Source: Streptomyces sp. Ru71 (GTDB taxonomy: Bacteria > Actinomycetota > Actinomycetes > Streptomycetales > Streptomycetaceae). From it: a stretch of DNA of 64,000 bases. Position numbers and translations under genes: made by a program. The stretch covers positions 62,001 through 126,000 of the forward strand of contig NZ_PQSS01000008.1 in assembly GCF_002920535.1 (NCBI RefSeq), given 5' to 3'. The notes below the pieces were generated by a model. That model saw only the letters and a list, made by a program, of their open reading frames with translations. It was not told the origin of the DNA and ran no database searches. Within the stretch, counting starts at the first letter, position 1; every line of letters starts with the position of its first letter. Positions 55,886-63,677 of this stretch are shown here, piece by piece.

Positions 55886-56080
55886 TCAGAACCTGATGCC
55901 GCCGAGGAGACTGGCCAGGCTCTCGCCGCCTGCCTTGATGCTCGGCGCGATCGCCGTACTGGCCAGGTAGAAGCCGAACAGCGCCGAGATCAGCGCGTGC
56001 GACGCCTTGAGGCCGTCCTTGCGGAAGAAGATGAACACGACGATGCCGAGCAGGACGACGCCTGACATGGACAGGATCAT
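55886..56080 (-). CDS. Small two-helix membrane protein upstream of the FtsK-like gene
   Basis: 64 residues. Two membrane helices (MSGVVLLGIVVFIFF and HALISALFGFYLASTAIAP) are separated by a short basic loop (RKDGLKAS), with a polar glycine-rich tail SIKAGGESLASLLGGIRF. ATG 56080 is preceded by CCAGGAG. It lies 40 bp upstream of the FtsK-like ATPase gene on the same strand, so a membrane partnership is plausible. No named family recognised. Confidence 0.78.
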   Translation of the reverse strand: MILSMSGVVLLGIVVFIFFRKDGLKASHALISALFGFYLASTAIAPSIKAGGESLASLLGGIRF

Positions 56081-56400
56081 TTGGGCTCTCCTGGTGTTCG
56101 GTGGGGACAGTCACCATGAGTACTTCCAGGCTCACAGGATGTATCTATACGATTAAAGGTGCAAATGGGGGAAATTCCGGCGTTTTCCCCCACTCGGCGG
56201 AGCGTCGGCTGCGCTGTCCGAGCAGGACAATTGGCGTCGAACAGGTATGTCGGTGATCTTTGCCGTCGACGGCGCCCGACATGTGACCGACGAGCCAGTA
56301 CCCTGGCGATTCACTCGTACGGCCGACCGCTCGCGGCCGTACGCTGCTCCCCGCAGTGCGACAACAGTCCCCAACAACGCAGTGAGAGGCGGTCCGGCCG
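56081..56400. other. 320-bp divergent intergenic region
   Basis: No coding frame is seen. The part next to the small membrane gene (56120-56170) is unusually AT-rich and is a likely promoter. At 56316-56324 and 56335-56343, CGTACGGCC and GGCCGTACG form a perfect 9-bp inverted repeat with a 10-nt spacer, 58 bp before the ankyrin gene. It could be an operator or an mRNA hairpin. Confidence 0.55.
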
Positions 56401-56793
56401 ATGACTGAAGCCCCCGACCCCGAGGTCGTGGAGCTGGCGACCAAGATCTTCGATCTGGCCCGGCAGGGGCAGACGGAGGCGCTCGTGGCCTATGTCGACG
56501 CGGGCGTTCCGGCCAACCTCACCAACGACCGCGGCGACACCCTCGTGATGCTCGCCGCCTACCACGGCCACGCAGAGACCGTCCGCGCGCTGCTGGAGCG
56601 CGGCGCCGAGGCCGACCGCGCCAACGACCGCGGGCAGACCCCGCTCGCCGGTGCCGTCTTCAAGGGCGAGGAGGGTGTCATCAAGGCCCTCCTGGAGGGC
56701 GGTGCCGACCCGGCCGCGGGCACCCCGTCGGCCGTCGACACGGCGCGCATGTTCGGCAAGAGCGACCTGCTCGCCCTGTTCGGCGCGTCCTGA
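56401..56793 (+). CDS. Ankyrin-repeat protein
   Basis: 130 residues built of about three ankyrin repeats: the NLTNDRGDTLVMLAAYHGHAETVRALLERG and RANDRGQTPLAGAVFKGEEGVIKALLEGG units are clear, and DPAAGTPSAVDTARMFGK is a partial third. No signal peptide. Ankyrin repeats mediate protein contacts; partner unknown. ATG 56401. It diverges from the FtsK-like operon. Confidence 0.88.
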   Translation: MTEAPDPEVVELATKIFDLARQGQTEALVAYVDAGVPANLTNDRGDTLVMLAAYHGHAETVRALLERGAEADRANDRGQTPLAGAVFKGEEGVIKALLEGGADPAAGTPSAVDTARMFGKSDLLALFGAS

Positions 56794-57130
56794 GCGCACC
56801 CGCTCGGCACACCCGCTCTGACCAGCGGGAATCGAAACTTTGACCAGATAGATCACCGACCACGGGGGAGGCGGTAACAGGCCGCCGGAAATTTCGGTCG
56901 CGGTGGGCAGAACCGCCGGGTCATCATGACGTCGTGATTCACGGACGCGATGGCTGGGCAGGTGTTGCCGCACCGCGCGGACCGTGATGCGGTCCGCGAG
57001 GGCCACTGACGAGAGGCAGAGGAAAATGGCTTACAGCAAGCAGGAAACGGCGGGCGCCCCGACGTGTTGTCACGCGGCCAGGTAGTGCACGTCCCCGGTT
57101 GCGTCGACGCTTGATGTGAGGCTGTTTCCC
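56794..57130 (+). other. 337-bp leader region before the HEAT-repeat gene
   Basis: Apart from a possible 19-codon leader peptide at 57026-57085 no gene is seen. AACTTTGACCAGATAGATCA near 56836 is AT-rich and may hold a promoter; the boxes are not clear. Confidence 0.4.
57026..57085 (+). CDS. Possible 19-residue Cys-Cys leader peptide
   Basis: ATG 57026, preceded by GAGAGGCAGAGG, opens a 19-codon frame MAYSKQETAGAPTCCHAAR ending in TAG, 45 bp before the HEAT gene start. The adjacent TGT-TGT cysteine codons near the end recall actinobacterial cysteine-rich leader peptides that sense translation. It could equally be a chance frame; codon use cannot decide at this length. Confidence 0.35.
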   Translation: MAYSKQETAGAPTCCHAAR

Positions 57131-58549
57131 ATGTTCGATCCGGTCATAGCGCCCAGCGGTACGCTGCTCGGCCTGCTGCAGCGGGGCCGCGGCGACGGCA
57201 CGCTGCACGCGCTCACCTCCCCCCGCTCCGAGGCGCTCGCGGCGCTGAACCACTGCGTGCTGCGCGACCCCCGCCACGACTGGCAGGTGGAGAACCGCTC
57301 CCTTTACTACGCCCGTCTCTTCCTCGACCTGCACGGCGACCTGGAGGAGATCGAGGCCCACCTCTTCGACGTCGAGGACGCCTTCGACGCCGAGGAGTCC
57401 CGCACCGGCCTGGCCCTGGCCGTCCTCGGCCACCTCGCCTCCTACGGCAGGCGCGACGCCCTGGAACTGCTGCGCCGGTACGCCGCCACCGGCTCCAACT
57501 GGGCCTGGGCCCTGGACGAGCTCGCCCTGCGCGACGACGACGCCGGGCTGCGCGCCCTGGCCGCGCCCGTGCTCGCCCGCTTCGGCACCGACGCCGAGGG
57601 CGAGGCCGCGCTGGCCACCGCCGTACGCGACGCCTTCGAACCCCGGCCCTGGCGGCTGTGGGCCGAGGACACCCGCGAGGACATCGCCGCACGCGTGCGT
57701 GCCGCCCACGAGGCCGGCTGCTTCGACCGCTGGCAGCGGCAGATGCGGCCCACCGGACCCCGGCCCGGCTGGAGCGTGCGCGCCGTACTGGAGTGGGCCC
57801 AGCAGGGCGTCGAACGCGGCGCCGCCCTCCATGTCCCCGCCGCCCGCTGCCTCACCGCCGTCGCCGGCCCGGAGGACCGTCCGGAGATCGTGCGCGCGGC
57901 CCAGGACGGCACCGAGGGAGCCCGGTGCACCGCCCTGCGCTACCTCGCCGAGAGCGACGACCCCGACGCCCTCGACCTGATCGAAGCGGCCGTGGCGGGC
58001 GGCACCGCACCCGTCGTCGAGGCGGCACTCGACGCCTTCGAACGCATGCGCAGCGATGCCGCCGTCGACCGGGCCCGCGGCTGGGCCCGCCGGCCCGACG
58101 CGCTCGGCGCCGCCGCCGGACGCGTCCTCGCCTGCCGGGGCGGCGCCCAGGACAGCGACCTCGTCCTCGGCGCGCTGCGCGAGGCCGTACGGGGCGAGGG
58201 CTGCGACGCGCCGACCCTGTGGACCCTCGTCGACGGCGCCGGACGCCTCGGCATCGGCTGCGCCGCACCCGTCCTGCGGCACGTCTACCGGGAGACGGCC
58301 TCCTCCCATCTGCGCGGCCGCTGCGCCCGCGCCCTCGCCGCCACCGACCCCTCCTTCGCCACCGGCTTCGCCGTCGAGTGCCTGTGGGACTGCGAGGAGA
58401 CCACCCGCGAGATCGCCGCCCGGCACGCCGAGACCGGCGACGCGCGCGTGGTGGAGCGCCTGCGCCGGCTGGCCGCGGATCCGGCCGAGGAGGACGAGGT
58501 CCAGACGGCGGTCCGCAGCCGGATCGGCCCGGACGCCTCTGCCGCCTGA
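57131..58549 (+). CDS. HEAT-repeat domain protein
   Basis: 472 residues of alpha-helical repeats without signal peptide. Examples are ALRYLAESDDPDALDLIEAAVAGG, PVVEAALDAFERMRSDAAVDRAR and LRGRCARALAATDPSFATGF. The N-terminal part (FDPVIAPSGTLLGLLQRGRGDGTLHAL) is conserved-looking. HEAT repeats form scaffolds for protein binding; no enzyme motif is seen. ATG 57131 is chosen with GTGAGG upstream; GTG 57116 would add five residues. G-rich imperfect repeats follow the stop. Confidence 0.8.
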   Translation: MFDPVIAPSGTLLGLLQRGRGDGTLHALTSPRSEALAALNHCVLRDPRHDWQVENRSLYYARLFLDLHGDLEEIEAHLFDVEDAFDAEESRTGLALAVLGHLASYGRRDALELLRRYAATGSNWAWALDELALRDDDAGLRALAAPVLARFGTDAEGEAALATAVRDAFEPRPWRLWAEDTREDIAARVRAAHEAGCFDRWQRQMRPTGPRPGWSVRAVLEWAQQGVERGAALHVPAARCLTAVAGPEDRPEIVRAAQDGTEGARCTALRYLAESDDPDALDLIEAAVAGGTAPVVEAALDAFERMRSDAAVDRARGWARRPDALGAAAGRVLACRGGAQDSDLVLGALREAVRGEGCDAPTLWTLVDGAGRLGIGCAAPVLRHVYRETASSHLRGRCARALAATDPSFATGFAVECLWDCEETTREIAARHAETGDARVVERLRRLAADPAEEDEVQTAVRSRIGPDASAA

Positions 58550-58912
58550 CGAGACGGGCGCGCGAGCCGGGCGGTGAGCGGGACGCCGGGGTCGCGCGGT
58601 CGACGGGGGCGGTGTGGGGGCGCTGTGTGGCGCCGGTGGGGGCCGGCGAGGCGCTGTGGTGCCGGGTGCGGCTGGTGTGGGGGCGCTGTGGGGTGCCGCG
58701 GGGGTCGGCGCGGGGACTGTGTGTGATGCCCGCGGGCACTGACGCCGAGGCGGTGTGTCGCCCGCGCGGGTGAACTCCGGGTGACCCGGGCGTCGTCCGG
58801 GCATGGCCGGTATTCGACCTCCTCGGGTCCGCAGCGCAACGCTCACAGGACGTTCCCCGGCCGGAAAGATCCACGTTGACGCGGCCACGTCCGGCGCGGC
58901 GACAACACCCCT
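58550..58912. other. 363-bp gene-free G-rich region with imperfect repeats
   Basis: No supported coding frame. The plus strand is strongly G over C from 58600 to 58720. GGTGTGGGGGCGCTGTG is exact at 58611-58627 and 58674-58690; homology extends to about 41 bp at a 63-bp pitch. Frames through here are low-complexity. Confidence 0.6.
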
Positions 58913-60040
58913 ATGCGTGTCGTCATCGTGACCGAATCCTTTCCCCCCGACGTGAACGGCGTGGCCCACTGCGCGCTCCAGACCGCGCGGCACCTCGTCG
59001 ATCGCGGTCACGCCCCGCTCGTCGTCGCGCCCGCCCCCGCCCCGGGGACCAAGCCCGACGACTCCGTCCCCTGCCCCGTCGTCCACGTCCCCTCCCTCCC
59101 GCTCCCCGGCTACCCCCAGGTCCGCGTCGCCCTCCCCAGCAGGCGCCTGGCCGCCGCGCTCGTCGAGCACCGCGCCGACCTGGTCCACCTGGCCAGCCCC
59201 TTCGTCCTCGGCGTGCGCGGCATGGCCGCCGCCGCCCGGCTCGGCATTCCGGCCGTCGCCGTCTACCAGACCGACCTGGCCGGCTACGCCCGCACCTACA
59301 TGGGCGCCGGCGAGGCCGCCGCCTGGCGCCGCATCCGCTCCGTGCACGCCGCGGCCGACCTCACCCTCGCCCCGTCCACCGCCGCCCTGCGCGACCTGGA
59401 GGGCCACGGCGTGCCCCGGCTGCGGCTGTGGCCGCGTGGCGTGGACACCGAGCGCTTCCGGCCCGACCGCCGCGACGAGGCACTGCGCCGCGAACTCGCG
59501 CCGAACGGCGAGGTGATCGTCGGCTACGTCGGCCGGCTCGCCCCCGAGAAGCAGGTCGAGCTGCTCGCCGGCGTGTGCGGCTTGGACGGCGTGCGGGTCG
59601 TCGTCGTGGGCGACGGGCCCAGCCGCCCCGGGCTGCAGGAGGCGCTCCCCGGCGCCGTCTTCCTGGGCCGCCGCACCGGCGACGACCTCGCCCGGATCTT
59701 CGCCTCCCTCGACGTCTTCGCTCACACCGGACCCTTCGAGACCTTCTGCCAGACCGTGCAGGAGGCCATGGCCAGCGGCGTGCCCGTCCTCGCACCGGCT
59801 GCCGGCGGCCCGCTCGACCTGGTCGCCCACGGGCACACCGGGCTGCTCTTCCCGGCCGGCGACGCCACGGCCGTACGGGAGGGGGTTCGCGCCCTGGCCG
59901 CCGGCCCCGGCCTGCGCACCGCCTTCGGCGCCGCCGGGCGTGCCATGGTCGAGGGCCGCACCTGGGCGGCCGTCGGGGACCAGCTGATCGGCCACTACGC
60001 CGACGTGCTGGCCACCCGCAGGCCGGTGGTGGCGGCATGA
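58913..60040 (+). CDS. GT4 glycosyltransferase (MgtA/PimB-like mannosyltransferase type)
   Basis: 375 residues with two Rossmann domains. The N-lobe opens VVIVTESFPPDVNGVAH and holds YQTDLAGYARTYMG; the C-lobe has GYVGRLAPEKQVELL, VVVGDGPSRPGLQ and the nucleotide-sugar site GPFETFCQTVQEAMASGVPVLAP. These match actinobacterial GDP-mannose-dependent mannosyltransferases such as MgtA. It is the first gene of a three-gene unit overlapping the next by ATGA. The acceptor lipid or glycan is unknown. Confidence 0.88.
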   Translation: MRVVIVTESFPPDVNGVAHCALQTARHLVDRGHAPLVVAPAPAPGTKPDDSVPCPVVHVPSLPLPGYPQVRVALPSRRLAAALVEHRADLVHLASPFVLGVRGMAAAARLGIPAVAVYQTDLAGYARTYMGAGEAAAWRRIRSVHAAADLTLAPSTAALRDLEGHGVPRLRLWPRGVDTERFRPDRRDEALRRELAPNGEVIVGYVGRLAPEKQVELLAGVCGLDGVRVVVVGDGPSRPGLQEALPGAVFLGRRTGDDLARIFASLDVFAHTGPFETFCQTVQEAMASGVPVLAPAAGGPLDLVAHGHTGLLFPAGDATAVREGVRALAAGPGLRTAFGAAGRAMVEGRTWAAVGDQLIGHYADVLATRRPVVAA

Positions 60041-61194
60041 GCGGCCTGCGGATCGTCCGGCTCGCCAACTTCGTCACCCCTGCCTCCGGCGGGCTGCGCA
60101 CCGCCCTGCGCGAGCTCGGCAAGGGCTACCGGGCGGCCGGACACGAACCCGTCCTCGTGATCCCCGGCGAGCACGAGAGCGACCAGGAGACCGAGCAGGG
60201 CCGTGTCATCACCGTGCCGGGGCCCGTGCTGCCCGGAACCGGCGGTTACCGCGTCCTCACCGACAAGCGGCGGGTGGCCCGGCTCCTTGAGGAACTGGCC
60301 CCCGACCGGCTGGAGGTGTCCGACCGTACGACGCTGAGGTGGACCGGGAAATGGGCACGCCGCGCGCGGGTGCCGGCCGTGATGGTGTCGCACGAGTCCG
60401 CCGACGGCGTGCTGCGCACCTGGGGCCTGCCCGAGGGCGCCGCCCGGCGTGCCGCCGACGCGCTCAACGTCCGTACGGCGCACACGTACGCGCGCGTGGT
60501 CTGCACGACCGAGTTCGCCGAGCGCGAGTTCGTACGGATCGGCGCCCGCAACGTCGTACGCGCTCCACTCGGCGTCGACCTCGTCGAACGGCACCCCGCA
60601 CTGCGGGACGCGGGCGTGCGGGCCCTCCACGCGCGCGGGAGCGAGACGCTGCTGCTCATGTGCTCCCGGCTGTCCGTGGAGAAGCGCCCCGGCACCGCCC
60701 TGGACGCCCTGGAGGTGCTGCTGGCGCGCGGACGCCGGGCGGCGCTGGTGGTCGCCGGCGACGGCCCGCTGCGGACGCGGCTCGAACAGCGGGCCAGGGA
60801 GCGGGAGTTGCCCGTCACCTTCCTGGGACACGTCGCCGACCGCCGGGAGCTGGCCGCCCTCCAGGCGTCCGCCGACGTGTCCCTGGCGCCGGGACCCGCC
60901 GAGACGTTCGGGCTCGCCGCTCTGGAGACGCTGGCCTGCGGCACCCCGGTGGCTGTGAGCGCGTCCTCGGCGCTGCCGGAGGTCGTCGGGCCGGCGGGGG
61001 CCGTCGCGGGCGACCACGGCGAGGGGTTCGCGGACGCCGTGGAGCTGCTGCTGGCCCGCCCCGAGCGGGAGCGGCGGGCGGCGGCACGCGCGCGTGCGGA
61101 GTGCTTCGGCTGGCAGCGTGCCGTGGACTCCTTCCTCGCCGCGCACGACGTGCCGCTCGCGCCGCGGGCCGGTGTGCCGGAGGGCGTGGCATGA
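60037..61194 (+). CDS. GT4 glycosyltransferase, second of the pair
   Basis: 385 residues, again a GT-B fold: IVRLANFVTPASGGLRTALRELG at the start, SRLSVEKRPGTALDALEVL, VVAGDGPLRTRLE and the donor-site PGPAETFGLAALETLACGTPV. Donor is probably a nucleotide-linked hexose; sequence alone does not show which. ATG 60037 overlaps the first glycosyltransferase by 4 bp, and its own stop overlaps the GDSL hydrolase start by 4 bp. The two enzymes likely act in succession on one glycolipid or glycan. Confidence 0.87.
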   Translation: MSGLRIVRLANFVTPASGGLRTALRELGKGYRAAGHEPVLVIPGEHESDQETEQGRVITVPGPVLPGTGGYRVLTDKRRVARLLEELAPDRLEVSDRTTLRWTGKWARRARVPAVMVSHESADGVLRTWGLPEGAARRAADALNVRTAHTYARVVCTTEFAEREFVRIGARNVVRAPLGVDLVERHPALRDAGVRALHARGSETLLLMCSRLSVEKRPGTALDALEVLLARGRRAALVVAGDGPLRTRLEQRARERELPVTFLGHVADRRELAALQASADVSLAPGPAETFGLAALETLACGTPVAVSASSALPEVVGPAGAVAGDHGEGFADAVELLLARPERERRAAARARAECFGWQRAVDSFLAAHDVPLAPRAGVPEGVA

Positions 61195-62039
61195 GACCCG
61201 TGCGGTTCGTGGCGCTCGGCGACTCGCTGACCGAGGGCGTGGGCGATCCCGTCGAGGGCGGGTGGCGCGGCTGGGCCGCCCTGCTCGCGCCCTCGCTGGC
61301 CGCATCCGAGGTGGAGTTCACCAACCTCGCGGTCAGCGGGGCGCAGACGCGTGACGTGCTGGAGAAACAGCTGCCGGCCGCCCTCGCGCTGCGCCCCGAC
61401 CTGGTGTCGGTCCTGATCGGCGTCAACGACACCCTCCGCTGCACCTTCGACATCCATGAGGTCGCCGCACGCCTCGACACGGTGTACGGCGCCCTCACCC
61501 GGCGGGGTGCGACGGTGCTGACCGCCTGCCTGCCCGACCCGGGCGCGATGCTCGGCCTGCCCGGGGCCCTCGCCCGGCCGCTGGCCCGGCGCCAGCGCGC
61601 CGTCAACGCCGTCGTGCACGCCCTGTCCGGCCGGTACGGCGCCCTGCACCTGCACGCCGACAGCGGGGAGTGGATCGCCGACCGCGCGATGTGGAGCGCG
61701 GACCGTCTGCACCCCGGCGAGCGCGGGCACCGGCAGCTCGCCGTGCGCTGCCACGCCCTGCTGGCCCGGGCGGGACTGGCGAGCGGGCCCGCGCCCTCGC
61801 CCGAGCCGGAGTTCCCGGCGCCCACCCGGACTGCGAGCCTGTGGTGGCTGGCCACCGCCGGCACCGGCTGGGTGGCCCGGCGCTGCACCGACCTGCTGCC
61901 CCAGCTGCTCACCCTCGCCGCCGACGAACTGCACCACCGGGCCCGGGGCATCAGCGCCCGCCTCGACCTGCGCACGTCGGCGGCGGTCTCGGCGGCCCTG
62001 ACCGCGCTGTCGGTGGGGGAGGTGGAGGAGGCGGCTTAG
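61191..62039 (+). CDS. SGNH/GDSL hydrolase
   Basis: 282 residues. SGNH blocks: ALGDSLTEGVG (Ser nucleophile), NLAVSGAQTRD (Gly), IGVNDTLR (Asn) and ADRLHPGERGHRQLA (Asp-x-x-His). It should be an esterase or acetyl hydrolase. A C-terminal extension of about 80 residues (WLATAGTGWVARRCTDLLPQ) is helical. ATG 61191 overlaps the upstream glycosyltransferase by 4 bp, so it may deacylate or acylate the same product. No signal peptide is evident. Confidence 0.88.
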   Translation: MRPVRFVALGDSLTEGVGDPVEGGWRGWAALLAPSLAASEVEFTNLAVSGAQTRDVLEKQLPAALALRPDLVSVLIGVNDTLRCTFDIHEVAARLDTVYGALTRRGATVLTACLPDPGAMLGLPGALARPLARRQRAVNAVVHALSGRYGALHLHADSGEWIADRAMWSADRLHPGERGHRQLAVRCHALLARAGLASGPAPSPEPEFPAPTRTASLWWLATAGTGWVARRCTDLLPQLLTLAADELHHRARGISARLDLRTSAAVSAALTALSVGEVEEAA

Positions 62040-62057
62040 GGACACCTCCCCAGGAAG

Positions 62058-62187
62058 CCGTGCGGGCGCCCGGCCGGCGGGCGTACCGTCCGGGCGCCTT
62101 GCCGGCGGCCCGTCGTGCGGGCGCCCAGCCGGTCGGCGCCCGGGCGCCCGGCCGACGGCATATCGTCCGGGCGCCCTACCGTCGGCG
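62058..62187. repeat. Five degenerate ~28-bp repeats at the pxpC 3' end
   Basis: Units starting near 62058, 62081, 62110, 62137 and 62159 each contain CGGGCGCC flanked by GTCC/GTGC and CCGGCGG/CCGACGG-type sequence. The rightmost unit spans the pxpC stop codon and last codons; the others fill the space to the GDSL gene. Confidence 0.75.
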
Positions 62188-63054
62188 CACCGCCACGAAC
62201 CGCACCGGTGTCCCGGGCACGGCCTGCGCCGCCGCCGGGAGGTCAGCGGTGCGGACCACGCCGATCACCGGGTAGCCGCCGGTGGTCGGATGGTCGGCGA
62301 GGAAGACCACCGGACGCCCGTCGGGCGGCACCTGGACGGCGCCCAGGACCATGCCCTCGCTGGGCAGTTCGCCCGGCCGGGCGCGCTCCAGGGCCACTCC
62401 CTCGGTGCGCAGGCCGATGCGGTTGCCGGCCGCCGACACCCGGTACGCGCGCGTGGTGAAGGCGCGCACCGCCTCGGCCGTGAACCAGTCGTCGCGCGGG
62501 CCCAGGGTGACCCGCAGCACCAGTTCGTCCGGCGGGCAGGGCTGCGGGGCGACGTCCACGCGCGGGTACGCCGTCACCGGGTCCGGCTCCGGCCCCAGCG
62601 GGAGCACCGTGCCGTCCGTGAGCGGATCCGGGCCGAGCCCCGACAGCAGGTCGGTGGAGCGGCTGCCGAGCACCGGGTCGACGGCGAAGCCACCGGAGAC
62701 GGCCACATAAGAGCGCACCCCGCGCACCGCCGGGCCCACGTCCAGCAGCGCACCCGCGGGCACCCGCACCGGCGCGGCCCAGGCGGCCGGCCGCCCGTCC
62801 ACGCTGACCCGGCACGGGGCGCCGCCGACGGCCACGGTGACCGCGGAGCGCGGTCGCAGGGCGCAACCGCTCAGGGTCGTCTCCAGGACGGCCGCGTCCG
62901 GCGGATTGCCGGCCAGCCGGTTGACCAGCTCGGCGGCGGGCGGGTCGAGTGCCCCGGAGCGCGGCACCCCGAGATGCGCGTAGCCGGGACGCCCCCGGTC
63001 CTGCACGGTCGTCAGCGCACCCGCGCGTACGACGACGAGCGCACGATCCGTCAT
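62176..63054 (-). CDS. pxpC: 5-oxoprolinase subunit PxpC (biotin-dependent carboxyltransferase-like)
   Basis: 292 residues with the KipA/PxpC pattern: LTTVQDRGRPGYAHLGVPRSGALDPPAAELVNRL, SGGFAVDPVLGSRSTDLL, RVSAAGNRIGLRTEG and PTTGGYPVIGVV. With PxpA and PxpB it opens 5-oxoproline to glutamate using ATP. ATG 63054 overlaps the pxpB stop by 4 bp. The gene's end lies in a degenerate repeat array. Confidence 0.92.
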   Translation of the reverse strand: MTDRALVVVRAGALTTVQDRGRPGYAHLGVPRSGALDPPAAELVNRLAGNPPDAAVLETTLSGCALRPRSAVTVAVGGAPCRVSVDGRPAAWAAPVRVPAGALLDVGPAVRGVRSYVAVSGGFAVDPVLGSRSTDLLSGLGPDPLTDGTVLPLGPEPDPVTAYPRVDVAPQPCPPDELVLRVTLGPRDDWFTAEAVRAFTTRAYRVSAAGNRIGLRTEGVALERARPGELPSEGMVLGAVQVPPDGRPVVFLADHPTTGGYPVIGVVRTADLPAAAQAVPGTPVRFVAVRRR

Positions 63055-63677
63055 ACGGCGCCCACCCGGCCCTCCGGCACGAACCGCACCCGCGTGCCCG
63101 GCGCGAGCAGCGCGGCCGGTACGCGCGTGTGGTCCCACAGCACGGTGTCCGTGGTGCCGATCAGCTGCCAGCCGCCGGGGGAGGAGCGCGGGTAGACCCC
63201 GGTGTACGGCCCGGCCAGCGCCACCGAACCGGCCGGGACGGCCGTGCGCGGAGTGGCCCGGCGCGGCACGTCGTAGCGGGACGGCAGGCCGGTGAGGTAG
63301 CCGAAGCCGGGGGCGAATCCGCAGAACGCCACCCGGAACTCGGTAGCCGCGTGGATCCGGGCCGCCTCCCGCGGGGAGACACCCCAGTGCGCCGCGACCT
63401 CCGCCAGGTCCGGGCCGTCGTAGCGCACCGGGATCTCGACGGCGTCACGCGCGCGTGCGGGCGCGGGCGGAACGTCGGCGGCGGTCAGCTCGGCGGCCAG
63501 CCGCCCCGGATCGGACAGGCCGTCCAGGAGCACGGTACGGGCGGCCGGGACGATCTCCCGCACGCTCAGCAGCCCCTCGGCACGCCGGCGCACCAGTTCG
63601 GCGTGCAGCGCCTCGGCATCCTGCCCGGACGCCACGTCGATCAGCAGGGCGTCGTCGCCCACGGGCAGCGCCCTCAC
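63051..63677 (-). CDS. pxpB: 5-oxoprolinase subunit PxpB (KipI-like)
   Basis: 208 residues from GTG 63677. Motifs: VRALPVGDDALLIDV, EIPVRYDGPDLAEVAAHWG, FCGFAPGFGYLTGLP and LAGPYTGVYPRSSPGGWQLIG, all typical of PxpB/KipI. It forms the PxpBC complex. GTGA overlap with pxpA upstream and ATGA overlap with pxpC downstream show tight coupling of the three subunits. Confidence 0.92.
   Translation of the reverse strand: MRALPVGDDALLIDVASGQDAEALHAELVRRRAEGLLSVREIVPAARTVLLDGLSDPGRLAAELTAADVPPAPARARDAVEIPVRYDGPDLAEVAAHWGVSPREAARIHAATEFRVAFCGFAPGFGYLTGLPSRYDVPRRATPRTAVPAGSVALAGPYTGVYPRSSPGGWQLIGTTDTVLWDHTRVPAALLAPGTRVRFVPEGRVGAV

Noticed and set aside
54253..56080. Integrated conjugative element (FtsK-like Tra protein)
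   Set aside because: No integrase, excisionase, replication gene, attachment-site repeats or tRNA nearby, and the base composition matches the flanks.
58285..58839. A Pro/Arg/His-rich 184-codon minus-strand frame in the spacer after the HEAT gene
   Set aside because: The composition follows the G-rich repeats of the other strand, and half of it is antisense to the HEAT gene.
56939..59995. A 1018-codon open frame on the minus strand
   Set aside because: It covers the HEAT and glycosyltransferase genes on the wrong strand and encodes Gly/Ala/Val-rich low-complexity sequence without domains.
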